Assembly: GCA_030267565.1 (NCBI GenBank)
Contig: BRXU01000027.1
Location: 1,039,001-1,103,000 of the forward strand
Reading direction: 5' to 3'
Length of the DNA: 64,000 nucleotides
Origin: Pleodorina starrii
Taxonomy: Eukaryota > Chlorophyta > Chlorophyceae > Chlamydomonadales > Volvocaceae
How positions within the stretch are numbered: position 1 is the first letter of the stretch; every line of letters begins with the position of its first letter. This document shows, piece after piece, positions 43,960 to 56,900 of the stretch. The notes under the pieces are model-generated. The model made no database searches, was not told where the DNA came from, and saw nothing but the letters and a program-made list of their open reading frames with translations. The translations under genes and the position numbers were made by a program.

Positions 43960-46900
43960 TCAGCTGCCGGAGGAGGGGCCCTGCTGCTGCAGCAGCCGCC
44001 CCGGGGGCGTGGTGGCGGCGACGGCGACGGCGGCGGTTGTGGTGGTGGCGGCGGCGGCGCTGCCTCCGGTGGGCTCGGAGGAGGTGTCCGCATAGCTGGT
44101 GGGGGCCGATGGCCGGGGGGGCAGACCCGCCGAGAGGCCGGCCTCGGTGTCCTTCTCCGCCTCCGCCTCCTGCTCCTCGGGGGCGGGGACTGCGGCGGCA
44201 GCTGCGGCCTCCGCCTCCGCGGCTTTGCTGATCCGGCTGACCTGCGCAGTGCAGTGCAACGCAAGGAAGCGAGGGCGGGGAAGGGAAGGTAATTAGGTAA
44301 AGGTCCAGGGGTCGTTGCCCCCACCGCAATAACCCCACCACCCCACCACCACCGGTACACTCCAACTACCGTACTATCACCACCACCACCACCGCCCCGC
44401 ACGGACTGCCGCCTGCCCGTAGGAACCCCCCCCGCCTCCGCCCCCCCCCGCCTCCGCCCCCCCCCTGCCCCGCTCCACGCACCAGCGGTGCCACGTGCTT
44501 GGCCAGCGCCGCCCCGATGAATATCTGACTCAGCTGCCCCACCACTGAGGGAATGGCCAGCAGGCCCTGCTGGGCGGGTATTGAGGTGATGTAGGAAATG
44601 ACGGTAACCGCCACGGGGGCGCTCTTCTGACTAGCCATGATCACCACGGCCACGTGCTCCTTGATCGGGGGGCGGAACAGGAACCTGCGCAAGAGAGCGG
44701 TGGGGGTGGGTGATTATTTGTTCCCATAGAGGGAGGGGGGGCCACAGAGCAAGAGGAAAAGGGGAGGTTCGTTCCCTGGGAGAGGAGAGTGTGGAGCGAT
44801 TGGGCAAAAGCTTGCTCCGGGCAGATGCTGCCCAACCCAACCACCCACCCGCCCAGCGATACAGGAGCAGAAAGACGGGTGCGAACGTGCGGCTGACTTG
44901 TAGTTGTACTTGTATGTGTGTATGTGTGTATGTGTGTGTTTGTGTTTGTGAGAGTGAGAGTGGGGGGGAGGGGAAGTTGACGGGGAGCGGGGGCTGGTTC
45001 GGGTCTCACTTGACTGCTGCGTGGTTGATGGCCAGATAGAACAGGTGCACAGAGGCCCCCAGGGCGATGACGGCCACAATCATGGAGGCCCGCTGCTGGA
45101 ACAACAGGTCGCGTGCGCCGCTGAGCGTCTGCCAGACGATGCACGCCAGGTTGGTGGTCGACAGCAGGGAAAGGGGCGTGCGGTGGGCCCGGGCGAAGAC
45201 CTCTACGGGGCGGAACAGCTCGCGGGCGGCCTGTGGGGGGAGGTGGAGGGGGAGGGGGGCCAATGAAGGTGAGAGCACGGGGCGGAGGGGCGAGGGCCGC
45301 TGCGATGTTTGCCTTCCCGCCCCGCAGTCGCCAGTCGCCCAGCCCTCCCTCCGTCCCTTCGCTGCGGTTTCGTCCATGTTACCCACCGCTCGGACTGCCC
45401 TGTTCTCCCTCCCCCTCCTCCCTCTCACACTCCCCACCGCAACGGTATCATCCCCTCCCCTCCCCTCCCCTCCCCTCCCCCACTCGCCTTCCCCAGTACG
45501 CTGGGCACCAAGATGGTGAGCGTCAGCTTCAGCAGCAGGTCAGGGATGTTGACGTTGAGGTGCAGTCCACCCGCGTCGAAATCCAGAAACAGCAGCTTCA
45601 GGTACAGCGGCATCGTCAGCACTCCCACCTGGCAGAGGAGGTGGTGATGGTGGTGGTGGTGGTGGGTGGGATAAAAACAATAATAGCAACAACCATAACA
45701 ACAAAATGGCGCATGGCACGTGCTCTTCCAGATTCTGGAGCCCAGAACGTGAAACTCATATGACAACAACAAGATAAGCTCGCTCGGTGCAAGGTGCAAG
45801 TATGCGAGGGTGCAAGGGGGGCACGGCGGCAGCATCGCTGTTGGTTCCGGCCAGCTTGGCCCTGGCCACCGGCTTTGTCACATCTTCCAGCGGACCAGCG
45901 CCGTCCTAAAGTGCCGCATTCCCGTACTTCCATTTTCGTTCGTCACCCATTTCGCTCTCCTGAAGCCCAACCCCCACCTCCAACCCCCCACCCCCACCCC
46001 CACCATGTTTGTTGCCACTGTGAGCAGCAGAGCGATGGCCTCGTTGCCCGCACACGAGCGAACCAGCGCCACACCGATACCCAGGGTGGTGGGCACCAGA
46101 CAGAACAGAGTCAGGCCTGCGCGGGGGGGGGAGGGAGGGGGAGGGAGGGGGAAGGGAGGTGGAGGCGGACGGATGGCATCCTCGCGAGGACTGGACTGGA
46201 GTACCGGGTGGCTCGGGCGGGTGGGTGGGTGGGTGGGTGGTAAAAAGAAGATACCGCAGCGGAGACGGAGACGGCGTTAGCGAACGGACCCGGAACCCAG
46301 CAACACTTACCGAACATGCCTGTAACCTTACCAAGACGAGAGGCACAGCGACCGCGTCGCCGCCAGACCAACCCGGACGAACGAGTACGCGAGACAGCAC
46401 AAGAACGGCCCGCTACCGCCGCAGACCGACGCCCCCACCTCCACCAGGATACGCCTCCACCATATTCCCCCATCCCCCCGTCACATCCGCGCACGCACCC
46501 GTCCCCATCTCCCACACCGCAACCCAGTCCCCAGCGCCGGCACCCCCCACCCACCCACCCACTGAGAAGGCCGGCGGTGTGAGGGGTATCTCCCTCATCG
46601 CGAACCCCAGCGCGGGGGTCACCAGCAGGATCATGACGAAGCCAAACGCCACCGAGGGCCAGCTCTCCCTCCGCATGGCCGTTTTGAGCTCCGAGGTGTT
46701 GAGCACCAGTCCGGATATGAAGAACACGATAGCCATATTGACCTCCTGCGTGTGCGTGTGAGTGCGTGCGTGAGGGACAGGTGGGTGTGTGGTCGGGGAG
46801 GTGGGCGGTTGGTAATTACCCAACCGCCCAACATGGGTAGGTAGGTGGGTGGGCGGGTGGGTGGGCACGCAGGGACAGATGGGGGCGTGAGGAGGCCCAG

Positions 46901-47553
46901 GTCCTTGGCAGCCCAGCCTCACAGTCACCTCAAGAAAAGGAAGTGGGATGGGGTGGGGGTGGGTGGGGATAAAACTACGAATCGTTGTCTAGTAACCCAG
47001 CTAGGATGGTTGACCGGAGGGAATGGGGCGCCCCGGAGGGTCAGGGAGGGAAAGAGACCAATGCGCCTCGATGGAGAAAGGGGACGTTAGGCGACGGAGA
47101 CGTGCGGGGAAGAAGGCTCAAGAGGGGGCAAGAGGGCGCGGGTGCTGCTGTGCTGCGGTTGGCTGGCTGTGTGGCCCGGCGGGCGCTTCGTTCCACTTGG
47201 CTGGCTTGGGTGGCCGCTTGCAGGCAGCCAGGAAGGCATATCCCCGATCGCAATGGCTGTGGCCGCCGCGGACGAACCGAGGCATCGAGGCAGACACCCA
47301 GCGCCAGTACCTCCTGCCCGGTAGGTCGGTTATGCTGGTGGCCCCGAGGCCCCCCGCCCGCCCAAACCCGCTGTCAACCCCCTTTCCCGCTGCGCGGCCC
47401 CCCGCCCGCTTCACATCTCACCCCACCTGGATGATGTGCACATTTCCGGCCACCACGATGTTGACCAAAAAGCGGCCGGGGACGGGGTAGGCCAGCGCAA
47501 ACGTGAGGGCGACCGCGAAGGCGATGGGCAGGTAGTTTTCCACGACAAATGCC
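43960..47553 (-). CDS. BASS4-like sodium/metabolite cotransporter (5' end unresolved)
   Basis: Multi-pass transporter of the bile-acid:sodium symporter-like (SBF) superfamily, closest by eye to plant plastid BASS4; substrate unknown. Exons: 47427-47553, 46559-46745, 46004-46116, 45488-45628, 45010-45230, 44483-44684, 43960-44241; about 424 residues. Typical segments: ENYLPIAFAVALTFALAYP, MAIVFFISGLVLNTSELK, LTLFCLVPTTLGIGVAL with SCAGNEAIALLLTVATN (crossover helix), MPLYLKLLF, and VIMASQKSAPVAVTVISY. Roughly nine to ten membrane helices. The last exon is a soluble Ala/Glu/Thr-rich tail, likely lineage-specific. Intron 4 (45231-45487) has a GC donor (AAG|GCGAGT). The first exon shown needs two more upstream bases, so an N-terminal exon is missing; a candidate is 47838-47893. 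Confidence 0.83.
46241..46420 (+). repeat. Interspersed repeat, longest copy of the GATACCGCAGCG family
   Basis: Begins GGTAAAAAGAAGATACCGCA and runs through GGCGTTAGCGAACGGACCCG to about 46420, inside a BASS4-like intron. Blocks at 46311-46332 and 46348-46374 also resemble 10001-10022 and 10063-10089 in the same order, so the unit may exceed 130 bp. Confidence 0.75.
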
Positions 47554-47837
47554 CTGATGGGCGCACCCGAGGCGGGAAAAGCAAGCACGTCATCGGGTAT
47601 CGAGTCCGTTCAGGGTGCTTGCAAATGCTGTCAGAAAGCTCCGCATTTTTGTTGACCGGGCGCTTGCTTGCAGGACTAGCAGTGTGCCACCTCGAGTCAA
47701 CAGTAACACAATATTACCAACATATGAAGCACGACTATTATTGTTAACGCAAGCAGATAAATTCTGTCATTATAGAGAAAGCGTCGCGCCGTCGCGGGCG
47801 ACCGGCAATTCACTCGACGAATCTAACCCCAGTCCAC

Positions 47838-47893
47838 CCACTGGATTTTCTCCAGCCGCTGTTTCCACAGAGGCGGTTTCTTAGGGCCATCAT
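47838..47893 (-). other. Candidate first coding exon of the BASS4-like gene
   Basis: ATG at 47893 (a second at 47890) opens a short Arg/Ser-rich peptide, MMALRNRLCGNSGWRKSSG. It reaches a GT at 47837 in the phase required by the exon at 47553. The donor context is mediocre and the leader is shorter than in Arabidopsis BASS4. Confidence 0.25.
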
Positions 47894-48538
47894 AGAGGCC
47901 GGCGGCAACCATCGCCTATGATCTTTTGAAGTCCACGCGCTCCCAAGCAAGCATGGGACGACGCGACGACAAAACCAGGGAGCCTGCGGTCGCACCCAAC
48001 CTCGACAAGTTTGCTTATAAACTCCTCGCGTGTCGTCTCCACCAGTGCGGCCGGAGTCGCACCCAAGCCCGCAAAAGGGACGTTTTCCGTTTTGGCCTCG
48101 CGGCCTCTGTAGGTCGCTCGTCCAACCGTGTCCAAACCGCTGCATGGAAAAGCACATGAACCGAGCCAAATGGAGCCAACACATTTACAACAAAGCTTTC
48201 GCAGAACCGAGGCAATCCAGCTCGCCTTCAAGGCCGCAGCCGCGTTTCCCAACTGCCACGGGTCAACCGCCCTGCCCTGCTCGACTGTTGAGCTCTTGAG
48301 CACTCGAGTTTCAGACCGACCCTCCCGGGCAGAAGATCAACACCAAAGTCACCGCACCGTGCCGCTTGCGGAAGCTTGCAGGCTGGAATGCCGAACCTCC
48401 GGAGTAGTGTTTCCAAATAAAGCGCGCATTCGCAAGGCTGTCGTACGCAACTTAAAACACGAAAGTCGAGCTACCAATCCCACACGAGCACGCACGCACA
48501 GTCGCGCACCCTCTCCTCAACACACGCGCGCATCAGAA

Positions 48539-48595
<57 letters not shown>
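48539..48595 (+). repeat. (CAT)19 trinucleotide repeat
   Basis: Nineteen uninterrupted CAT units, about 100 bp downstream of the HPP stop codon, probably within its 3' UTR. Confidence 0.97.
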
Positions 48596-48597
<2 letters not shown>

Positions 48598-48695
48598 CGG
48601 ATCACGTAATGATAACAACATAATCAACAAGAACAAGAACCGTAGGCGCACCTCATCTCACCTCACCGCACCTCAACGCACCTTCGCCGTGTCAA

Positions 48696-50314
48696 TTACC
48701 AGTAGGTGGGATACCTCCTCCCCGGCACCAGGTTATTGAACATCAGCGCCACGAGCACCATGATACTCGACCCCACCGCCGCAGTCAACAGAAACTTGAA
48801 GCCCCGCCAGTCACCGATGGACTGCACGGAGGCGGCGATCAGAGCCGTGGCACCGGCTGGCGAGGGAGGGGGGGAGGGAGGGGGCAGAGGGGGGCAGAGG
48901 GGGGAGGGAGGCCGGTGGGAGGGCAGGGGGTGTGCAGGCTGGGTGAGGGCAGGGCCGGGGATGGCTTAAGAGGGGCTGGGGAGGCGTAGGGAAGGGTTAG
49001 CACAGCGGTTGAAAGGGAAACACCCCAGCTTGAGACGGGGGCGGGGGGGGGCGGGGGGGGGCGCGGGGGGGGGGAGAGAGGCGGCTGCGGGAGGGGAGCG
49101 GGCCTGATTATGTGGGGTGTGGAGTACGTGTCCGGGTCAACCTCCCTTCCTGGTCTCCACACAGCCCGGCCCGCTGCCCAAGCCCCCCAGATCCCACCTC
49201 CCCAGCCCCCGGCTCCACCTCGCCCATTACCACCAAACCCCCCTCAGGCCATCGCCTGCCCTGCGGCGCCGCGTTCCCAGGACCCCAGGTACCCCACTAC
49301 CCCACTTCGCGCGCCGCATCCCCACCTCCACCCCCCCATCCCCGCCTCCACCAGACTACCGTATATTCTACTTCTTTACCGTTGGAGCCATCCGCATCCC
49401 CGGCCCCCATCCCCACCGGCCCTGCCCGGCCCTCCACCCGCACCTGGGTGGCTGCGGTTTCGTCGGTGTCACCCACCCACCTGGCGGGTGTGTGGTCCCA
49501 GTGGCTTGCATGGCGGTGAGGCCCAGAGACATGCCCAGAGCAGAGGCAACAAAGTTGGCACGACCGCCGCCGTACTGGGGCTGCAGTACAAGGCGCACCA
49601 GGATGCCGACCAGTGCACTCAGGGAGTGGCCGCCTGCGGGGGAGAAGAGGGGGGGGTGAGAGAGCGGGGGAGGGGGAGAGGGATGGTTGGTTGGGGCCCC
49701 GCGAGGTTGACGGTTAAGCCCATGGAGTTCGGGGACCCATGCGCTGGGTGTGCCAGGGTTTCAGGCCAACAGGGCCGGCAGCGCGGGTGGAGAGGGAACG
49801 CGCGGGAGCGCACGGAGTCGATTTGGCGTGCATTTGGCAAGTGGGGGGAGGCGGGCCGTGGCCGCACCTACCTATGACGTTGCGGGGCTGCGATAGCTTC
49901 ACCGCCGGCACTCCGAACATGAGGACGGCGCTGGCGCCAAGGGGCGCGATAAGGAAGTTGAAATCCAGCGGCGGGCCTGTGGACGACAAAATTGCCATGT
50001 AAGTCGCGTCGTGCACTAAACTGCGAGTTACGGTTTTCTTCTCTGTTCAAAAAGCTCTATGTGGTCTCACCTGCATATTGGTCGAGGACGGCGAGAACCA
50101 GGATCGCGATAAAGGCACCTGACCAGGAGATGACTAAGGTGCGCAGCGACTCCCGCGGAAGCGGTGCTTCGTTTGCTCCTCTCCATTTTTGCAAGTATTC
50201 TGAAAGAAAAGATGCTGGAGTCGTGTTTGCGAGCGCTGCCTCAGTTGTAACCGTGACGCTGCTGCTCGTGGCTGGAAGCTGCTGCCCGTCGCCGCCGCCA
50301 TTACGAACAGTCAT
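48696..50314 (-). CDS. HPP-family integral membrane protein (plastid nitrite-transporter-like)
   Basis: HPP proteins are small polytopic membrane proteins; cyanobacterial and Arabidopsis plastid members (NITR2 type) have been linked to nitrite uptake, so that role is possible here by homology. Four exons, 50071-50314, 49872-49976, 49481-49633 and 48696-48856, all joined in phase 1, give 220 residues. The hallmark THPPAGATAL is assembled at the exon 3/4 junction. Other family segments are PPLDFNFLIAPLGASAVLMF, PAVKLSQPRNVIGG and WRGFKFLLTAAVGSSIMVLV. Four to five hydrophobic helices start at LVISWSGAFIAILVLAVL. The 60-residue N-terminus is Thr/Ser/Ala-rich and could be a plastid signal. The C-terminus RRYPTYW matches the family ending. 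Confidence 0.9.
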
Positions 50315-50929
50315 GTGTCTCGATACATACAAGATTGAAAAGGGAGTAAGTTAAGTAGCAGTGGCGCGAAGAAGTCTGCCTTTCCGAGTTCTGTTGAAGG
50401 CGCGCTTCCAAAATTTCGCGCTGTGAAAGTGTCGCAACTACTACCCATACGTGTATACCAGAATATATTTGTGCTTGAATGTATCCACGAAGTAACATAG
50501 TGATCGCCGTGTGTTACGCACGTGGCAGCAGTAGTTCCAAGTACGGAACGTACCAAACAACAGTACGGAAGACGATCACGGCGCTGCCAGGACACGGACC
50601 CTTTCTCCCGGGAGCCACTGTCATCATCGTCGTCGTCGTCGTGACACCTTGGCTACGCCAAATCGCAGGCCTTTCCGTCGAACAAGCCGACTAGGTAACC
50701 CCTGAGTACTACTGCCTTATACGGCCCACAACAAGTCGGCAAAGCCACCCACCACCTCCGCAACCAACAGTGCGCTGCACACAATCCTGCCGGTCAGGCC
50801 GACCTCGGGCTCGAAGCCGCTCCCCGACTCCACCGCCCACGCCTTCCGCGTGCCGCCCACTCCTTCCCTTCGACAATCGAAATGTTCACCACCACCACTC
50901 CCTTCACAGCTTCACTACACCAACCTTCA
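50315..50929. other. Spacer between HPP and FAAP100-like genes
   Basis: About 0.6 kb containing the HPP promoter/5' UTR and the FAAP100-like 3' UTR. No TGTAA was spotted on the minus strand here. Confidence 0.5.
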
Positions 50930-53900
50930 CTAGACCTGCAGCAGCATGATGCTCGCCGCCACGTCCCCATACTGCGCAAACGCCTCCCCCAGCGCCGCCC
51001 GCAGCCGCCGCGCCAGCCGGACACTGCCCTCCGCCCCCGGCTCCTCCCCCACATCCCGCCGCACACCCTCCCACTCCTTCCCTCGCCCTCGGCCAGCCTC
51101 CTCCCGCCCCTGCCCCTCCCGCCCCTGCCACCCCCCTCCCTGCCACCCCCCTCCCTGCCACCCCCCTCCCTGCCACCCCCCTCCCCGCCCCTCCCGCCCC
51201 TGCTGCCGCAGCGCCCGCACCGCCGCCACAGCCCCCACCAGCTCCCGCTGCATGCCCCTCGCCCGCTGCACCGCCGCCGACACGCCCCGCAGCGCCCGGA
51301 TCGCCTCACGCAGCCGCTCCCCCGACTGCAGCGCCGCTCCACCGCCGCCGCAGCGCCGCCCGCCTTCACCGCCGCCGCCAGCTCCCTCTCCACCTCCTGC
51401 TCCAGGGGCGGCAGCTGCATCGCCGCCGCCGCCGCCGCCGCTGTTTCCTCCGCCGCCGTCCATCCAAGCCGCGTGCAGGCTGGCGTGCAGCGAGGCCAAC
51501 AGCGCGGGGCAGTCGGCTCGGAGCTCCAGGGTCACCTCCACACCGCACAGAGCCACCAACTGCTGATGCGCCGCCGCCGTCGCCGCCGCCTCGGCTGGGC
51601 CCGCGTCCGAGCCCGCGGTCCGAGCATCCGGCCGCAGCGGCTGCGCCCCTGCCCGGCAGCTCCAGCTCACCTCAGCCCGGCCCCCGCACACCCGCACAGA
51701 GCCCCGCGGCGCCCCACCTCCCGCTGCTGGTAGCGCTGCTGGTACCGCTGCTGCGGCTGCTGGTAGCGCTGCTGCTGGTACCGTCAACCGGTGTCCCTCC
51801 GGCAGCAGCGGCGGCGGCAGCAGCAGTGCCCGCTGCAGCAGCGCCGAAATCCGCAGCGCCGCCTCACTCCACAACGCACCCTCCTGCTGCTGCTGTTGCT
51901 GCCGGGCCGCATCTTGGGCGCCCGCCGCCGTGGTCGCGTTGCCGCCGCGGCTGCCGCCGCCCGGCGATGCCCCCCCAGCGTCCTCTCCTGCGGCCCCTGT
52001 CCTCATCATCCTACTCGGGCTCACCCTCACCGTCATCCTCAGCTGCATCTGCCGCCGGTGAGGCAGCCCCCCGGAGCCCACCAGCCCCCCTCCCCACAGA
52101 CCCACCACCACCTGCTGCTGCTGATGCTGCTGCTGCTGATCCAGACCCAGACCCAAGCCCGCCCCTGGACGCACTGACACCGACACCGACGAGCCCCCGG
52201 CGGCGGTGGGCAGCAGCGCCGCGACACTGCTGGGCAGCTGCAGCAGCGCCGCAGCCGTGACGATCTGCTCGCCCAGCAGCAGCACTGCGGCGGAGGCGGC
52301 AGTAGCGGTACCAGCGCCAGCACCGGCTGTAGCGGCGCTGGACCGGCGGCCCCGCCCTTCCCGCCCCGGCTCCGCCGCGTCTGAGCCGGGGCGAACCAGG
52401 AAGACCTGCATGGTACCCGCCGCCGGCTGTAGCTGCAGCCCCACCTGCCCCAGTTGTCCCGGCTGCAGCAGCCCACAGGCCGCGGCTGCGGCTGCGGTGC
52501 CCCCGGGAACGGGCGGCGCCCGCGCGACGGCCGGCAGCTGCAGCAGCAGCCGGTGCCGCAGCGGCAGCGGCAGGGGCAGGGGCGGTGGGTGGCCGGGGCC
52601 CAGCGGCAGGCCGAGGCAGACGCAGGCGCAGGAGGCGGGCAGGGCGGGGTCGTGCGGCAGGAAGCGGAGCACCAGCTGGCCGCAAGAGGGCAGGGCGGAG
52701 CGGAGAGCCGCTGCCGCTCCGAAACCTAACCCGGATCCGGATCCAGGCAGCAGATCGATCTCCACCAGCAGCTGCACCACAGCCGTGGCGCCCGGTGTGG
52801 CGGCGGCGCCTCCTCCTCCGCCCCCTGGGAGCAGCAGTTTGGGGGAGATGCTGCAGCGGAGGGCGGGTGAGCGGGTTGCCAGGCTGCGTGCGATGGGCAG
52901 ATCCTGTGTGGGGGGGTGTGGGGGGGGGGAAGGGCGGGGTGGAGTAGGGGGTGGAGTAGTTAAGTCAAAAAAAAACTGACAGGCATTGGCAGGCTGACAG
53001 ACGGGTAAGGCCGGGAGGGTGGTTGGGGGGGGGAACGGGTATTTGGTTGGCTCAGGAGGCTTGGTTTCCACTCCTCCGGGTCTGTCCCCGTCGTGCTCCG
53101 GGCTCTTGGGCGGGCGGGTCAGTGACGGTGGGCAACAGGCACCAGCTAGGGGGGCCCGCTACGCAGCATTGATCCTAGTAACCGCGACTGCATAATACAA
53201 GATCCAGACCCCCACCCTCACCCTCACCACACACCCACACATCCTCTACCCCAGCCCCTACCCCCCACCCCCGCCCCCACCCTCACCACACACCCTCTAC
53301 CCCAGCCCCTACCCCCCACCCCCCCACACACCTGCGATGCCCTCCTGAAGGCCGCCCACTGCGCCTCCAGCGCCCTCCCCAGCACCTCCTCGTAGCCGCC
53401 CAGCCGCACCAGCGCACCCAGCAGCTGCCGCAACTGCTGCTGAAGAGCTGAAACACCACCACCACCACCACCACCATCACCCGCCCCCCGCCGCAGCCCC
53501 AACCCCCACTCGCCGCCCCCGCCCCCACCCCGCCCCGGCGGCTCCGCGGCCCAGGACATCGCCGCCAGGAGCCCCGCAGCGCAGCCGCTGACGGCGGCGG
53601 CGGCGGCGGTGGCCCTGGCCGGTGCTCCAGGGGCTGGCCCCGCCGACGGCGGTGGCGGCGGCGGCGGCGGCATGCGCGCCTGCAGTACGACGGCGGCGCC
53701 GTCGCGGCAGAGGGCGAGGACGTGGTGTGGGGCGCCGTGGCAGGGACTCAGCTGGCGGATGCCGGAGGGGGCGGGCAGGCAGAGCGGCCGCAGCTCGGGC
53801 AGGAAGGTGATCGTACACGTGCCGCCGGCGCCAGAGGCACCGCTGCCACCGCCGCCGCCGCCTGGAATCGAACCTGCGCGGGCGGGTTGGGTGTGTGTGT

Positions 53901-56900
53901 GTGTTGGTGGGTGAGTGCCTAGGCGAGGCGAGGCGACGGGGGACGGGGCGGAGGGCGGGAGGGCAGAGGAGGCGGGGATTGATGAGATGGTGGGTTGCTT
54001 GGAGGGGTGGGTGGGTGGGTGGTTACGAGTGAAAGGGGTGGGTGGGTGGGTGGGGAGGTGAAATGCGCGGCGGCCCGGCATGGCGCCATCGGATGGGTGT
54101 CCTGTTGGGAGAGCAGCTGTGCAACGGAACGGAGCGGAACGGAAGTCCCTCACCCTCCTCCCACTGCAACCCACACCAACATCCACATCCACACCCCACC
54201 CACCACCCCACACCCGCACCTGCAGCCTGCTGCTGCTGCTGCTGCTGCGCCACCAACTGGGCAGCCAGCACCCTGACTCCCACCCTGGAGCGCGAGGAGG
54301 CGGAGGAGGGCGAGGAGGCGGTGGCGGGGCAGCCGGCCGGGGTGGTCCACACCAGCGCCCCGGCGGCCGTCACCGCTGCGGCACTCACTGCGCCCCCCAG
54401 CTGCCACTCCCGACTGAGCAGCAGCCGCAGAGGGGAGCCGCTCAGGAGACCTGGAGGGGGGGTTGGGGGGGTTGGGGGTTGGGGTGGGGGTTGGGGTGGG
54501 GGGCCTGTGAGCGACCTGAGGAAGACTGGAGAACTGGAGGGGGGGGGTAGGTGGGTGTGATACGTCAGGGGCGAGGTGGGGGTGGTGAGAGGCGGCTCGC
54601 GTTCTTGAAAATGGGGTGAAGCGGAGGATCGGGTCGTCGAGGGATGCCACTGCGGCAACGACTCACCCACCCACCCGCCCTCCCCTCCCTCCCTCCCATT
54701 GTCGCTCACCTCTTCCCCCTTCCACCTCCTCCTCCAACGACGCATCTCACGCCTTAACCCTTAACCCCTAACCCTTAACCCTCCCCTCCCCCCTCCCCCC
54801 TCTCCCTTTGCATCCCGACCCCAGAGCCCTCACTCACTGAAGCTCCGCAGCACCTCCAGCTCCCGACCAGCCGCCGAGGCCCCGCCACCTCCTGCACCTC
54901 CCCCACCGCCACCCCGCAGGCCCCGCCCCACCAGCCCCTCGGCATCCCGACACACAACGGCCGCAGCCGCCGGCGCCGGACTCAGCGCCACCAGCCGCCC
55001 CCGCGCCCCCACCACAAGCAGCGCAACAGCGCAACCACCACCCCCCTCCTCCTCCTCCTCCGCCGCCGCCGCCGCAGCAGCGGCAGCCTCAGCCACTGCC
55101 GCCGCCGCCGGCCGCCGGGGCCCCTCCGGGGCTCCTCCGGACCGCGGTGGCGGCGGCAGCGCCGCCGCGGCCGCTTCCTGGTTCCGGAGCATCCTCACCG
55201 GCAGTAGAGCCACCAGCGGCTCCTGGAGATCCAGCAGCAGCACCGGACCGCCAACGCCGCTGCCGCCGCCGCCGGAGGCGGCGCCGGCGGAGCCGCCGGC
55301 GCTCTGCTTCCCGCCGTTAACCCCACCCCACCTCCCGGGGGGTTGTGGCTCCTGCTGCTGTTGCTGCTGCTGTTGGCGGCAAGGAGGAGGAGGAGGAGGA
55401 GGAGGTGGAGGAGGATGGGAGGTGAGGGGGTGGGCCCACAGCTGGCCACTGGCCGTACCCACGAGGAAGCAACCCCAGGGCAGCAGCAGGGCGGCGGCGG
55501 GGGCGGCGGGGGCCGCGGCCGCAGCGGCGGGCGTGAGCAGGCCGCGGTAGAGCTCCGGCGTCGCCGCCACGTGGTCGTAGCCGCACAGGAAGGCCAGCTG
55601 CTGCAGCGGTGGAAGGCGGGACCAGGCGGCGGAGGCGGCAGCGGAGCCGCCACCCGGCGCAGCGCTGGAGGCCCCGGCGGCGGCGGCGGCGGCGGCGGCC
55701 GGCGGCTCCGCCGCCAGTGTACGGCTGAGCGACTCCGTCCAGCCCTCCAGGCACAGGGCGCAGGTGGCGTCTGGGTGGCGGAGCAGCGGCGGAGGCGGCA
55801 GGCCAGCCGACGCCGACGCCTCCGCCGGCGGCGACGGTTCGTACACGCTCCAGGGGTTCCCCGCCGCAGCGGCGTCGGGGCGGCGGCTGGCCCCGCCGCC
55901 TTCGCCGCCTCCGCCGATCCCCATCCCCATCCCAGTCTCGAACCCTGCCTGGGTATGGGCGTAGGTACCGGTGTGGGTGTGGGTGACGGGACCCAGGGGC
56001 GCGGCTGCGGCTGCGGCCGCAGTTCCCGGTGCGCGCAGGCGGGCGCGTTTGGCCGTGGGGGCCTGGGTGGAGTCCGCTTGTTGCTGGTGGTGGTGGTGGT
56101 GGTGGTGGTGGTGGTGGTGGTGGTGGTGGTGTTGCACCGCTTGGCTGGCGGGTCCGAGGGCCGGTCCGGGGCCGGGGCCGTTAGCCACGGGCAGCCGAGC
56201 CAGCGTGAACGCACTGCCACTGCCACTGCCTGGGAAGGGGAGGTGGGACAGGAGAGGGAGAGAGGGAGGGGTTGGGTCGGCAGGCGGAGGGAAGGAAGCA
56301 AGGTGGGCGGGAAGGGAAGGAGGACAGGAAGGAAGGGGCAGCGCACTGAACGTGGGCCGGGCGGATGGCTGGAGGGTGTTGGCCCTGGCGCGAGCCGGTG
56401 TGGCAGAACATGACATGTCATGACAGGGCGAGTGGATAGCGCCCGGGAGTGGAATGCGAGCAAGAGCTTCACCACACCACACCGCGGAGGAGGAGGCGGA
56501 GGAGCAGCCTCTTGGGGTGAATGCGCACCGCACCGCACCGCGTGGTGTTGTCCTCCCAAGCATGCTGTACATGCTGTACATGCAGTACATACGTACGGCA
56601 CAAACGATACGTACAGGCAGTACCCACCCACCCACCCACCCACCGCACCTCCGCCCGCCACCTCCACCCGCCAGCATGACCTGCGCAGCCGCACCTCCCC
56701 TTGCCGGTGCTGCTGCTGCTGGTGCCAGCCGGGTTGTTTCGGGTTGCTCCCCTGCGAAGTCAGGGTCAGGATGGCTGTGCGGACACGGCTGCCTGGCTTG
56801 GGTTCCGGCCGCCCGGGTGCCCTCACGTTAATGCCTGCACCCTCGCCGCCACCGCGGCCGGCTGCTGCTGTTGGTGCTGGGCGGTCCTGCTGCTCCGCAC

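Larger units (their letters stand above)
47554..48695. other. Region between BASS4-like and HPP genes
   Basis: About 1.1 kb between two minus-strand genes. It should contain the HPP 3' UTR (TGTAA on the minus strand at 48185-48189, 507 nt after the stop) and the 5' end of the BASS4-like gene. A (CAT)19 repeat lies at 48539-48595. Confidence 0.6.

Noticed and set aside
47890..48303. Minus-strand ORF (137 codons) considered as BASS4-like N-terminus
   Set aside because: Starts at GTG, and its plausible donor (after LVE) gives phase 0 whereas the next exon needs phase 2.
50794..51733. Pro/Arg-rich plus-strand ORFs opposite the last FAAP100-like exon
   Set aside because: Complement of an Ala/Gly-rich exon; no motifs, and the minus-strand frame continues for 658 codons in phase.
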